Positions 23,577 through 35,587 of a DNA stretch of 64,000 nucleotides are shown one piece after another. The translations under genes were made by a program, and so were the position numbers. The stretch covers positions 1,182,001 through 1,246,000 of the forward strand of contig CATNEN010000041.1 of NCBI GenBank assembly GCA_950097015.1, read 5' to 3'. Source of the DNA: Macrostomum hystrix (Eukaryota > Platyhelminthes > Macrostomidae). The number at the start of each line of letters is the position of its first letter. Within the stretch, counting starts at the first letter, position 1. A model generated the notes under the pieces. The model saw only the letters and a list, made by a program, of their open reading frames with translations. It was not told the DNA's origin and did no database searches.

Positions 23577-26500
23577 ATTTCGCAAGGTAATCACTTCCTA
23601 GATTCTGTTTAGGAGTCGCTAGGTAATCACTTCCTAGATTCTGTTTAGGAGTCGCTAGGTAATCACTTCCTAGATTCTGTTTAGGAGTCGCTAGGTAATC
23701 ACTTCCTAGATTCTGTTTAGGAGTCGCTAGGTAATCACTTCCTAGATTCTGTTTAGGAGTCGCTAGGTAATCACTTCCTAGATTCTGTTTAGGAGTCGCT
23801 AGGTAATCACTTCCTAGATTCTGTTTAGGAGTCGCTAGGTAATCACTTCCTAGATTCTGTTTAGGAGTCGCTAGGTAATCACTTCCTAGATTCTGTTTAG
23901 GAGTCGCTAGGTAATCACTTCCTAGATTCTGTTTAGGAGTCGCTAGGTAATCACTTCCTAGATTCTGTTTAGGAGTCGCTAGGTAATCACTTCCTAGATT
24001 CTGTTTAGGAGTCGCTAGGTAATCACTTCCTAGATTCTGTTTAGGAGTCGCTAGGTAATCACTTCCTAGATTCTGTTTAGGAGTCGCTAGGTAATCACTT
24101 CCTAGATTCTGTTTAGGGGTCGCTAGGTAATCACATCCTAGATTCTGTTTAGGAGTCGCTAGGTAATCACATCCTAGATTCTGTTTAGGGGTCGCTAGGT
24201 AATCACTTCCTAGATTCTGCTTAGGAGTCGCTAGGTAATCACTTCCTAGATTCTGCTTAGGAGTCGCTAGGTAATCACTTCCTAGATCCTGTTTAGGAGT
24301 CGCTAGGTAATCACTTCCTAGATTCTGTTTTGGGGTCGCTAGGTAATCACATCCTAGATTCTGTTTAGGAGTCGCTAGGTAATCACATCCTAGATTCTGT
24401 TTAGGAGTCGCTAGGTAATCACTTCCTAGATTCTGCTTAGGAGTCGCTAGGTAATCACTTCCTAGATCCTGTTTAGGAGTCGCTAGGTAATCACTTCCTA
24501 GATTCTGTTTAGGGGTCGCTAGGTAATCACTTCCTAGATCCTGTTTAGGAGTCGCTAGGTAATCACTTCCTAGATTCTGTTTTGGGGTCGCTAGGTAATC
24601 ACTTCCTAGATTCTGTTTTGGGGTCCCTAGGTAATCACTTCCTAGATTCTGTTTTGGGGTCCCTAGGTAATCACTTCCTAGATTCTGTTTTGGGGTCGCT
24701 AGGTAATCACTTCCTAGATCCTGTTTAGGAGTCGCTAGGTAATCACTTCCTAGATTCTGTTTTGGGGTCGCTAGGTAATCACTTCCTAGATTCTGTTTAG
24801 GGGTCGCTAGGTAATCACTTCCTAGATCCTGTTTAGGAGTCGCTAGGTAATCACTTCCTAGATTCTGTTTTGGGGTCGCTAGGTAATCACTTCCTAGATT
24901 CTGTTTAGGGGTCGCTAGGTAATCACTTCCTAGATTCTGTTTAGGAGTCGCTAGGTAATCACTTCCTAGATTCTGTTTAGGGGTCGCTAGGTAATCACTT
25001 CCTAGATTCTGTTTTGGGGTCGCTAGGTAATCACTTCCTAGATCCTGTTTAGGAGTCGCTAGGTAATCACTTCCTAGATTCTGTTTTGGGGTCCCTAGGT
25101 AATCACTTCCTAGATTCTGTTTTGGGGTCCCTAGGTAATCACTTCCTAGATTCTGTTTTGGGGTCGCTAGGTAATCACTTCCTAGATCCTGTTTAGGAGT
25201 CGCTAGGTAATCACTTCCTAGATTCTGTTTTGGGGTCGCTAGGTAATCACTTCCTAGATTCTGTTTAGGGGTCGCTAGGTAATCACTTCCTAGATCCTGT
25301 TTAGGAGTCGCTAGGTAATCACTTCCTAGATTCTGTTTTGGGGTCGCTAGGTAATCACTTCCTAGATTCTGTTTAGGGGTCGCTAGGTAATCACTTCCTA
25401 GATTCTGTTTAGGAGTCGCTAGGTAATCACTTCCTAGATTCTGTTTAGGGGTCGCTAGGTAATCACTTCCTAGATCCTGTTTTGGGGTCGCTAGGTAATC
25501 ACTTCCTAGATTCTGTTTTGGGGTCGCTAGGTAATCACTTCCTAGATCCTGTTTAGGAGTCGCTAGGTAATCACTTCCTAGATTCTGTTTAGGGGTCGCT
25601 AGGTAATCACTTCCTAGATTCTGTTTTGGGGTCGCTAGGTAATCACTTCCTAGATCCTGTTTAGGGGTCGCTAGGTAATCACTTCCTAGATCCTGTTTAG
25701 GAGTCGCTAGGTAATCACTTCCTAGATTCTGTTTAGGAGTCGCTAGGTAATCACTTCCTAGATCCTGTTTAGGAGTCGCTAGGTAATCACTTCCTAGATT
25801 CTGTTTAGGAGTCGCTAGGTAATCACTTCCTAGATTCTGTTTAGGAGTCGCTAGGTAATCACTTCCTAGATTCTGTTTAGGAGTCGCTAGGTAATCACTT
25901 CCTAGATTCTGTTTAGGAGTCGCTAGGTAATCACTTCCTAGATTCTGTTTAGGAGTCGCTAGGTAATCACTTCCTAGATTCTGTTTAGGAGTCGCTAGGT
26001 AATCACTTCCTAGATCCTGTTTAGGAGTCGCTAGGTAATCACTTCCTAGATTCTGTTTAGGAGTCGCTAGGTAATCACTTCCTAGATTCTGTTTAGGGGT
26101 CGCTAGGTAATCACTTCCTAGATTCTGTTTAGGGGTCGCTAGGTAATCACTTCCTAGATCCTGTTTAGGAGTCGCTAGGTAATCACTTCCTAGATTCTGT
26201 TTAGGGGTCGCTAGGTAATCACTTCCTAGATCCTGTTTAGGAGTCGCTAGGTAATCACTTCCTAGATTCTGTTTAGGAGTCACTAGGTAATCACTTCCTA
26301 GATCCTGTTTAGGGGTCGCTAGGTAATCACTTCCTAGATTCTGTTTAGGAGTCGCTAGGTAATCACATCCTAGATTCTGTTTAGGAGTCGCTAGGTAATC
26401 ACTTCCTAGATTCTGTTTAGGGGTCGCTAGGTAATCACTTCCTAGATTCTGTTTAGGGGTCGCTAGGTAATCACTTCCTAGATCCTGTTTAGGGGTCGCT

Positions 26501-26935
26501 AGGTAATCACTTCCTAGATTCTGTTTAGGAGTCGCTAGGTAATCACTTCCTAGATTCTGTTTAGGGGTCGCTAGGTAATCACTTCCTAGATTCTGTTTTG
26601 GGGTCGCTAGGTAATCACTTCCTAGATTCTGTTTAGGGGTCGCTAGGTAATCACTTCCTAGATTCTGTTTAGGAGTCACTAGGTAATCACTTCCTAGATT
26701 CTGTTTAGGAGTCACTAGGTAATCACTTCCTAGATTCTGTTTAGGGGTCGCTAGGTAATCACTTCCTAGATTCTGTTTAGGAGTCGCTAGGTAATCACTT
26801 CCTAGATTCTGTTTAGGAGTCGCTAGGTAATCACTTCCTAGATTCTGTTTTGGGGTCGCTAGGTAATCACTTCCTAGATTCTGTTTAGGGGTCGCTAGGT
26901 AATCACTTCCTAGATTCTGTTTAGGAGTCGCTCGG
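23577..26935. repeat. 36-bp satellite array, about 93 copies
   Basis: The minus strand unit reads ATPKQNLGSDYL in one frame, open through the whole array. Variants are few and recurrent: ACT/ACC and CCT/CCA (synonymous), N/D, S/C, A/G and A/V. A pair of adjacent GTCCCTAGG variants recurs 468 bp (13 units) later (24624 and 25092), showing block duplication. The right end forms the stop codon of the adjacent PQ-loop gene. I regard the long frame as a by-product of a period divisible by 3. Confidence 0.95.
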
Positions 26936-28172
26936 CTTGTAGAGAATCGGAAACAGGCGGCGCCGTCCCGGCCCAGCCTTGCGCAGGTGGTACAAGCACC
27001 AGGCGGCTACGCACACTGCGTAGGTGCCCAGCGGCGCAGTCAGGGCCCACCAGGTGCCCGTGCGCCACACGAAGGCGCCGGCGAAGGCCACCAGCTCCGC
27101 CACCAGAGCCGCCATGCCCAGCCAGCGGGCAGCCTGGCAGCCGGGCGATGTCGGCAGCTGGATGACTCGCCCGTCATCGCCGCTCATCGACGGAGCGCCG
27201 CCGATACCGCCATCGCCGCTGGCATCCACCGACTCGCCAGTCACCGAGGCGGTGTCTGCGGCTGTCGAAGGCAGCGGCCCGGCAGCCACGGAGGCCGGCA
27301 CACGGTTCCAGTACCACAGCACCTGCAGGCTGCTGATCTGCGACACGGTGCTGGAGAAGAACGCCAGCACGGCGTATTGCAGCGGCATGCACAGCAGGTA
27401 GGGCGCCAGGTAGTCCGTGGTCTTGCCCACCGCCCCCATGGCGACCATCACCTTCGACAGGCCGTAGGTTGTCTGGCGCTGCGAGTTCAGGAACACCTGG
27501 AACGGAGAATATTTGTTTAAACTGGCAAGTCATTGACAACTTGACAAACTGCATCATGCAGCTGTGGCTAAAAGCTTGGGGCTTGTTGCACAAATTTTCC
27601 TGTTTGCGGAGCAGATTTGCACCTCCTGAACCCGCTACTAGCTATCAACCATCAGTACCCCAAACTCCCGCGGAGCTCACCTGCGGAAAGGTCTCGATGC
27701 TCCACAGAGTGATGGAGATCCATTCCATCCACTGGGAGAACTGAAGCGACAGGGCCAGCTGCAGCGAGACCAGCACGATCCAGACCGCCACGCAAGCGCC
27801 AGTCACCACCAGTTTGAAGCGAGTCCGAGGAGCAAAGTAGAAGAACAGCACCAGCAGGCCCAGCTCCAGCACCGGCATGTACACAGCCGATATGTAGGCA
27901 TACAGCGGCATGCCAGTCAGCTTGAACACAAAGAAGCTGTTGTTCAGTGCCGCTGTGAAGTTGGCGATCGCCCAGGCCGAAGAAACGCCCTGCATCGTCT
28001 TGTGCCTGAGACTGCGCACAAACTGCGGCAGCAGGATCAGGAACCAGATGGCTGTGCTCACCAGCCCACCCAGGTTGGCCATCACACAGGTCCACTCAGG
28101 CATGTCTGGGTGGCAGTTGTGCAGCAGGACCATCTTGCCTGTGTTGTTCACCACACAGCTGCTATTTGCCAT
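26921..28172 (-). CDS. PQ-loop (SLC66-like) membrane protein, copy 1
   Basis: Two exons on the minus strand: 28172-27681 (164 codons) and 27496-26921 (191 codons plus stop), phase 0, intron 184 bp with GT-AG ends, 355 residues. It is multi-pass. The two PQ motifs typical of the cystinosin/SLC66 transporter superfamily are 'LLPQF-RSLRHKT-QGVS' (about residues 48-65) and 'TFPQVFLNSQRQTTYGLS', the second spanning the splice junction. The N-terminus has glycosylation sequons (NSS, NNT) and looks luminal. A Ser/Gly-rich loop (about 240-270) splits the last helices. Family members carry amino acids or sugars across lysosomal or ER membranes; the substrate here is unknown. The C-terminus ends in 'SDS' plus TAA contributed by the first unit of the 36 bp satellite, so the tail is shorter than that of copy 2. 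Confidence 0.82.
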
Positions 28173-28365
28173 TGCTGTTCAGCTGAAGCAAATTCAATCA
28201 GGTCAGCATGACTCATTTACTTTTTCTATTCTCGAGCTAACTAGACTGTGGCTAATTGTCCCCCTGCACCTGCAGGCAAACCAAGCATTTCATTATTTTT
28301 CAAAGCAGTCAATAAATGTCTCCCTTTTTCTAGTCTCTCCGAAAGACAGATCTAGAGTTTCAGCC

Positions 28366-28717
28366 CTCTAATTACAAATAAGTGATTGATTATTCATCGA
28401 ATTATAGTCTACCACCCAACACTAAAAGTGAATAACTGCTAAATCTAGGTTCTAAATAAAAACGCTACTTTCAAATAAGATGACACAAAAACGTCACAAT
28501 TTTAACTAAAAAATATATTTAAGAATCGAGGGTTTCATTTCCTCTAATTACAAATAAGTGATTGATTATTCATCGAATTATAGTCTACCACCCAACACTA
28601 AAAGTGAATAACTGCTAAATCTAGGTTCTAAATAAAAACGCTACTTTCAAATAAGATGACACAAAAACGTCACAATTTTAACTAAAAAATATATTTAAGA
28701 ATCGAGGGTTTCATTTC
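28366..28717. repeat. 176-bp direct tandem duplication
   Basis: A block beginning CTCTAATTACAAATAAGTG and ending in TTTCATTTCC occurs twice back to back (offset 176) with almost no differences. It is AT-rich and non-coding, just upstream of PQ-loop copy 1. Confidence 0.9.
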
Positions 28718-29102
28718 CAATAAACTGAGAAATCATGCTAGTGTAAACTGAAAATAAACAACCAGTGACTGAACAGCAAGCGGTAGACATAAAAATATTA
28801 AGCTCTTTAGACTTCGCAAAAGACGAAGGGGCTAAAAGTTCTGAGCATAGCATTTGGAAGACAGCAACCAGTTTGATAACAGGTAAGCAATCAGGCGAAA
28901 AGTACACTGCATGACTGTGATTAGCAGCGGTCAAACAAATCTGTCTCTCCGATAGGGAAATCAAAATGACAATAAAAAGCACATGGAAATTTGATATTGG
29001 ATAAAAAGCTTGAAAAAAGGCACGCAAAGGAAGACACCAGAAGAACCGTACTACGGTCTACAAGCACTAGAAAACGGATTTTAGCAAAAGTCAAGTAATA
29101 AA

Positions 29103-29165
29103 GCGGATTCGAGCCCGTGACCTACAGTGCTCAAGGCCAAGGTAGATTCCGCTACACCGAGAAGC
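29103..29165 (-). mobile_element. tRNA-like SINE fragment
   Basis: On the minus strand TGTAGCGGAATCTACC (A-box-like) precedes GGGCTCGAATCC (B box at 29105-29115). No tail or target duplication was found. The acceptor stem does not pair well, so it is not called a tRNA gene. Confidence 0.4.
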
Positions 29166-29571
29166 AGCTCACAATGCAATTTAAATCACAGCTGCACTAT
29201 TGGAAGCCAAACCAAAAACCAATATAAATCAGTATTGCCTAATTGATAAAATTGCACTCAGGGTCATTTAAGCTGACGGTAAAGGTAAATCAGACCAAAA
29301 TAGGCGAAATATTGCAATAAAAAGTGCCACAGAAAAGCGTTTCTACACTTTCGCGCCTAAAACGCGACTTCCCAATTATGGTTTGCAGCTAGCATAAAAC
29401 TTTATAGACAGACTCAGTGAGAGCTGAGCACGATGCCACATGAGTCCTTCATGCCAGTCCGCACTCTTTTGCAGGCTACGTTTGATGACTAAATACTTTG
29501 GGGACGAACCAAGACCACGGCTAATTTAATAACGCTAAAAAACCACCCAAACGGATGCACCTCGTTGGTAA

Positions 29572-29941
29572 TAAAAATGATAATCATTTTCTTTGCAGGA
29601 GGGCTGCGGGCAATGGCACATCATTTGGTGACACTTGACCCGCAGCCAGCGAGGAGGCAATTCTGCCCATTTCGCTGACTCCTGAGCACACACGCACACA
29701 GATACTGTACGCAGGCACACGCTCACACAGGTGTGTACATCTGCCCCTGACTTTCTCATCGTCAGGCAGTGTACATTTCACTGAGCCTTGGAGGTTGGCC
29801 CTCAAGGGCGTGAATTGCACGAGAAGCCCCCAAGCCTTCTCTCCCCGGCTGCGCCCCAAATAAATGTGGCCTCGCCGTGGAATCGAACTTAGGGACGTGG
29901 TGCGTCCGACAAACGCGTTGACAGCTCTGCCACCGACCCCC
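29572..29941 (-). mobile_element. Complete tRNA-derived SINE, 370 bp, with 14-bp TSD
   Basis: The target duplication CACCTCGTTGGTAA flanks it exactly at 29558-29571 and 29942-29955. On the minus strand the head has an A-box-like TGGCAGAGCTGTCAACGCG and the B box AGTTCGATTCC within the first 75 bp. A roughly 290 bp GC-rich body and an AT-rich 3' end follow. The length and tRNA head fit a SINE mobilised by a LINE partner. The family was not recognised. Confidence 0.8.
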
Positions 29942-29982
29942 CACCTCGTTGGTAACTATTAAAGTGCTGAACTTTGAATTAT

Positions 29983-31221
29983 TTACTGACGATGATTACT
30001 GATTTTTCCGAATTTCTCTCCGGACTCCAAATAAACAGGCCTGCTAGCCACGAGCTCTGAGACTGGAATTTCAGGCTGGTCTTCATTTTTCCCGTCATTG
30101 CGCTGCGGCCCAGCCTTGCGCAGGTGGTACAAGCACCAGGCGGCTACGCACACTGCGTAGGTGCCCAGCGGCGCAGTCAGGGCCCACCAGGTGCCCGTGC
30201 GCCACACGAAGGCGCCGGCGAAGGCCACCAGCTCCGCCACCAGAGCCGCCATGCCCAGCCAGCGGGCAGCCTGACAGCCGGGTGATGTCGGCAGCTGGAT
30301 GACTCGCCCGTCATCGCCGCTCATCGACGGAGCGCCGCCGATACCGCCATCGCCGCTGGCATCCACCGACTCGCCAGTCATCGAGGCGGTGTCTGCGGCT
30401 GTCGAAGGCAGCGGCCCGGCAGCCACGGAGGCCGGCACACGGTTCCAGTACCACAGCACCTGCAGGCTGCTGATCTGCGACACGGTGCTGGAGAAGAACG
30501 CCAGCACGGCGTATTGCAGCGGCATGCACAGCAGGTAGGGCGCCAGGTAGTCTGTGGTCTTGCCCACCGCCCCCATGGCGACCATCACCTTCGACAGGCC
30601 GTAGGTTGTCTGGCGCTGCGAGTTCAGGAACACCTGAATAAGTTCCAAAACTGTATTAAGCACTGCATTCATTTTAGTTGGTGCTAAAACTCAAGTCTAT
30701 TTAATAATTCACACCTGAGGAAACAACTGCACGCTCCACAGAGTGATGGACACCCACTGCATCCACTGGGAGAACTGAAGCGACAGGGCCAGCTGCAGCG
30801 AGACCAGCACGATCCAGACCGCCACGCAAGCGCCAGTCACCACCAGTTTGAAGCGAGTCCGAGGAGCAAAGTAGAAGAACAGCACCAGCAGGCCCAGCTC
30901 CAGCACCGGCATGTACACAGCCGATATGTAGGCATACAGCGGCATGCCAGTCAGCTTGAACACAAAGAAGCTGTTGTTCAGCGCCGCTGTGAAGTTGGCG
31001 ATCGCCCAGGCCGAAGAAACGCCCTGCATCGTCTTGTGCCTGAGACTGCGCACAAACTGCGGCAGCAGGATCAGGAACCAGATGGCTGTGCTCACCAGGC
31101 CACCTAGGTTGGCCATCACACAGGTCCACTCAGGCATTTCCGGGTGGCAGTTGTGCAGCAGGACCATCTTGCCTGTGTTGTTCACCACACAGCTAGAGCT
31201 ATGATTGACTGTCTGTTGCAT
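29983..31221 (-). CDS. PQ-loop (SLC66-like) membrane protein, copy 2
   Basis: Tandem paralogue of the gene at 26921-28172. Exons are 31221-30715 (169 codons) and 30633-29983 (216 codons plus stop), phase 0, with an 81 bp intron, 385 residues. The core is nearly identical to copy 1 even at third codon positions (about two differences in 180 bp at 30139-30320). The N-terminus differs (MQQTVNHSS versus MANSS), as do the last 16 residues of exon 1, the whole intron, and everything after 'RKAGP'. The tail here is longer, ends 'GKISNHRQ', and contains 'RPVYLESG'. PQ motifs are 'LLPQF' and 'LFPQV'. Both copies look intact. Substrate unknown. Confidence 0.82.
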
Positions 31222-32899
31222 GGCACCTCAAGGTTGGCCTGAAACAGAGAATAAACATTTACTTAACTGAAAGAAAGATATGGACGTGTATAAAGTTTTA
31301 TCTATCTACAATTAGTCACAAAAATTTTAAGTCTATGCTAAGGTCCCATATTTTGAAGCTTGTGTATCCCTAAGTACAAACCCCTAGGCCAAAATTTACA
31401 TGGCCAAGATGGGAGCTAAGATCAAATTTATGTTTAAAAGTCTATACAGTATGACCTAAAAATTGTATAGTTATACAACAAAGTTAATTTTATAATTAAG
31501 TTAGTCGTTTATAATAATTGAAAGCTTAAATTAGTTAAATGAAAATGCTCTGTAGACAGCTAATTTATAACGAAAATGAGAAATTATGATAATTGTTATC
31601 TTCTACTATTTGTTATATTGAAATAATAATTCATTTAGAATCTAGCAAATGACAGAAATTTTATGCTATTTAATATGAATAAGTGAATTGTTTCAGTAAA
31701 ATATATGTGAATATGAAATATAGAAATTTTTACAATACTCTCAGTTTCACAATGCATTTTATAATATATAACTTGATTAGTTTCTTCAATATAGCTTAGA
31801 ACCTATAGAGTATAAAACTATAGAGTTTAGAACCAAATTGAAAAATAAAATAATAGAGGAAAATACAATACTTGTATATTTACATATTCAAAACTCAAGT
31901 AATATTGGGAGTTCTTTTCCATAGTTTTCTCTGTATATATATTTGACTATTCTCTCTTTTTCATTATTTAGTATTGTCACAGAACAGTTTCTTTACTAAA
32001 CAAAGCAAAAAAAACTTTTCGAAGGAAAGGGAACAAAATACACTTATACTATAAACCATGAATCACGAGATTCTTCGAACAGTAGATTTACACATAGTTG
32101 GGCTTCATGTACACAAAAAGTCATGTCATGTCACGTACACAAAATCGCTACAGTATATTGTGCAGCTACGGACTACGGTGCTACCACACCTGACTTGCTT
32201 GCGCGATGTGATTACAATTTCGAAAAATTAACTTTTCGGTTTCGAGCTAAGTCTAACAAACACCAAAGCATGAGCAGTTGCGCTTAGGCTATGAACTTCA
32301 ATTTCGCAAAGCTCATGCATCAGCTAATATTTTTTACTGATCAACTAATGAAAATTTAACAGACATTCATCGTTTTCTGCCAAAATGCGTTCTTGTTTCC
32401 CTTATCTGCCAACTACAGGTGTGTCATGACCAACAAATGCGAAGGATGCAAATTCACATTCGGATATATCAGTAAGTGGTACATTCGGCGATTTTATATG
32501 AACCACGCCAGTTTTTTTTCCATTTCGATCGTGAAATCATTTATATTTGATCACAATCATTTATTCTAATTATTTGGTCATGAACAGAAGCTAGTCTATG
32601 TACAATCTAATTACTTTATCTGCACCCACGAAAGTCTAGTAGTCACACAACATAAAGCGAAAATATGTATATTGACAAGAAATAATAAGAAGTAATAGCT
32701 AAAGATATTATTTGTTGCAAATTCAGAAAACTTTAACCGCAAAATTTTGTAAGGAACACACATTTTAGTACAAAATAACAGCTTTTCGCGAAACGTTGTT
32801 CCTACTACGCAATAAAAACACAAAAATGATAGACAAATATTGTTTTAGTTTGCATTTGTCTAGCTTTTGTTTTCAGCATTGTTTCAGATAAATATATAT
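31222..32899. other. AT-rich intergenic DNA, no gene recognised
   Basis: Strongly AT-rich, with no exon, array or transposon terminus recognised. It holds the upstream region of PQ-loop copy 2 (right of 31221) and the 3' flank of the BACE-like gene (left of 32900). Confidence 0.5.
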
Positions 32900-34954
32900 T
32901 TAAGCCGGCACCAGTTGCACCGTCTCTCCTTCGTCTGCTTCGGTGCTGCAACTCCGGCAGTGCCGATGAGCGTTCCGCCAGATGAACAGAGCGCAAACCG
33001 GCAGGACGCACATTGTGCATACGATTGCCATGGCTACGGCGGCTGGCCGCAGAACAGCCGCTGACGCGTTATCATCGGCGCGGAAGAAGGCGCAGTCCCA
33101 GGGCGAGCCTCCCGAGTAGGCCTTGGGTCCGGACACGCGGGATGCGGAGGCCTCCGGGCAGGTCGACGTGGCGAAACCAACTTGACGGCCGGCCCTGTCG
33201 AATTCGACTACGAAGCCCGAGAGAAATGTGGCACCTGTGCAATGTGCATTGGTGGAATTGTACCAATAATAAAATATCCCTTTTACTCTAGATTGAGCAG
33301 AACTGGGGGAGGACCCCTGTCCTCCTGGACATTGTCAAGGGAACAAAATTCGAGCTAATGACCGATGCAAAACCCGTCGGAATTGCTGCTAGTTCAAGGG
33401 AATGGAGCCCAGAGACTTTGCCAGCTAGGACCAAGAAAGTCATGAGGCCACACCGAGAATGGCTCCATGGGTTGTGCTCTGCAAACCGAACCGGAAGCAG
33501 GACCGATTCCCAGCCGGCGCATCATCAACCACCTGGCGCAGGTACTGGGCAGGAATCAGCTCCAGCTCCACTGTCTTATTGTCTGGCGTCACGAGGCTGA
33601 ATGTGACGGCCGGGAAGGCGCCGAGAAGACGCGACGTGGCCGCTGGAGAGCCGTCTGAGGCGCACAGGAGGCCCTGGCCATTGAAGAAGCGATTGCCGAG
33701 CTGCGGCAGCTGCACTCCGAGTTGCTGGGCGATGCGCTCGTGGACCCGAGCAGGCAGGCGAATGTCTCCCACACCCGAGTGCAAGATGGCCTTGTCCATG
33801 TTGTACTCCTTGCAGTCCATCCCGATTGAAGAAGCGCCAAGTTTGATGTCAGCAATCACTACTTCGTAGTACCTGTGAGGATAATCGAGGTGATCCAGGT
33901 GTACATAAAATGCAAATGATTAGGTATCTTTAAGGCACAGCTTGTCCTGTTATTTAACGCTGCAATTAGATCGAGGTACGAGAACACATCTACATGCTTA
34001 GTTACCTGCAAACTAGCAACAGGGGTCTGTCACGTACCAGTCCCAGCGCACAGCGGCATACAGCATGTCAGTTCTGTTGGCCTTGCCAATCCTGAGGAAG
34101 CTTCCAGCTCCTCCGCCAGTGCCGCAGAGCTGCAGGGAGAACACTACAGGAGAAGTCGATGCGCCAGTAGGCCCGTTCGCCAGCTGCTTCCCCAGCGTGT
34201 CCGCGAAGTTCCCGTCGCCGCCGATGGTGCGCGTGTTCGACAACCTGTCGAATGCCAGCCCGATGGAGGCCTGCCAGACGCCGCCGCCGGCCTGGAAGAA
34301 ACCAGAGCTTCGCTCAGCGATGCTGAACGCGGCTCGCACCGGCCCCGGCACCGGGCCGGGCAGGGAGACGACGTCCGTGGCCAGGTTGCCCTCCCAGAAG
34401 CCGGTGGTGTAGGGCGTTCGCACCAGCTGATGCTGCCAGGCCAAGGAGCTGGAGGCCTTCGCGTTAAACGTTGAACGCAGGCCGGGAGTGGCCACGCCGG
34501 CTGCCACGAAGTCGCTGCTGCCAGTGTCCAAGACGGCGGTGATCTGAGATGACGTGGGTTTCATATTCAATGCAGATCTGGAGTCTGTGAGGCTGAGCAT
34601 CTGTTGCAGTACGCTAGATTTGCTAACCAAGGCAAGAAACCCCCAGCCTGCATTCAATTAGCTTGAATGACTCACATTCTGTCCCGGAGTGCCCAGCGCA
34701 AGCCTCAGGCAGTAGGCGGCCTCCGGCCTGCCCGCAGTCAGGCTGCTGTTAGTCAGCTGAACGGCGCCGTTCTGCCCGAACACCTGGTAACTGTTCACTG
34801 ACAGCTCAGGCTTTGCTGGGGCTACGAATGTCAGGCGGCTCACTGGCAGCTGGAGGGCGGTGACCGCGCCACCTTCATGCCTCAGGTCTGAGCAGATTGT
34901 CAGCAACAGAGCCAGCTGGCCCAGGCAGCGTTTGATGCTCAGAAGGCGCCCCAT
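32900..34954 (-). CDS. BACE-like transmembrane aspartyl protease homologue, second catalytic Asp replaced by His
   Basis: Exons on the minus strand: 34954-34676, 34543-34038, 33872-33454, 33234-32900. All are GT-AG and phase-consistent, 512 residues. A signal peptide (about residues 1-22) is followed by a short pro-region and 'LGTPGQN'. The first active-site motif 'AVLDTGSSDF' (Asp99) is intact. BACE-specific blocks follow: 'TPYTTGFWEGNLATDVVSLPG', 'FSLQLCG', 'WDWYYEV', 'MDCKEYNMDKAI', 'QYLR-V-D', 'FVVEFDRAGRQVGFA'. A C-terminal TM helix and short tail end 'ETVQLVPA'. The second motif, DSGTT in BACE1/2, reads HSGVG: the His293 codon CAC is at 33779-33781. BACE1/2 cleave type I membrane proteins in the secretory and endosomal pathway. 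Without the second Asp this protein is predicted inactive. The start is the first ATG; an upstream TTG extension was not used. Confidence 0.9.
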
Positions 34955-35587
34955 GCTACGAGCGAAGCTTGAGTCTGCAGTTCTCAAGTCTCCACTTCTT
35001 CACGGATACGAGCAAGCGGGGATTTAAAAATAACAGATTTCCCTGCAGCCAGCTTTTATGGCCTCGTAAAAACTCAGCGGCTACCGCGAGATTGCCGGCG
35101 CTGACTTGTTGGCACCTGAAAATTCGACAGCTGTTGGAGCCACTATTGACGAGCGACTGAATAGAATAGAAATCAGAAATGAAGAAAGAAAGTAGGAGTT
35201 GTTCCTGCAGCTTTTCGTTCCGTTTGAAAGACTCAATGAATCTCTTTGAGGCATAGATTTTCTAGTATGTGACTGTGATTGGTTTTGTAGCCACACACAG
35301 CCCTATTCCACAGTGCTTTGAGTGTTGGCAAGTGTTTTCAGGCGTCCTCGATAGCTGATTGGCTTTCTCTGGCATTGGGACGCACAGATTCAGCCCGAAC
35401 ATGTGTGGTGTACCCTTATACCCTAATGGATTTGTACAGAATGCTCTGCGGTGCCTGCTGCTAAGCAGATGAAGGACACTCCGGCATCAGTGTCAGAGCG
35501 GATCCTGGAACCTTAGAGCCATTGCTGACACCCGCCGACTTTCCCTACAAAATTCTGACCAAAACTCAATAAAGGTTTGAGTCTTGG

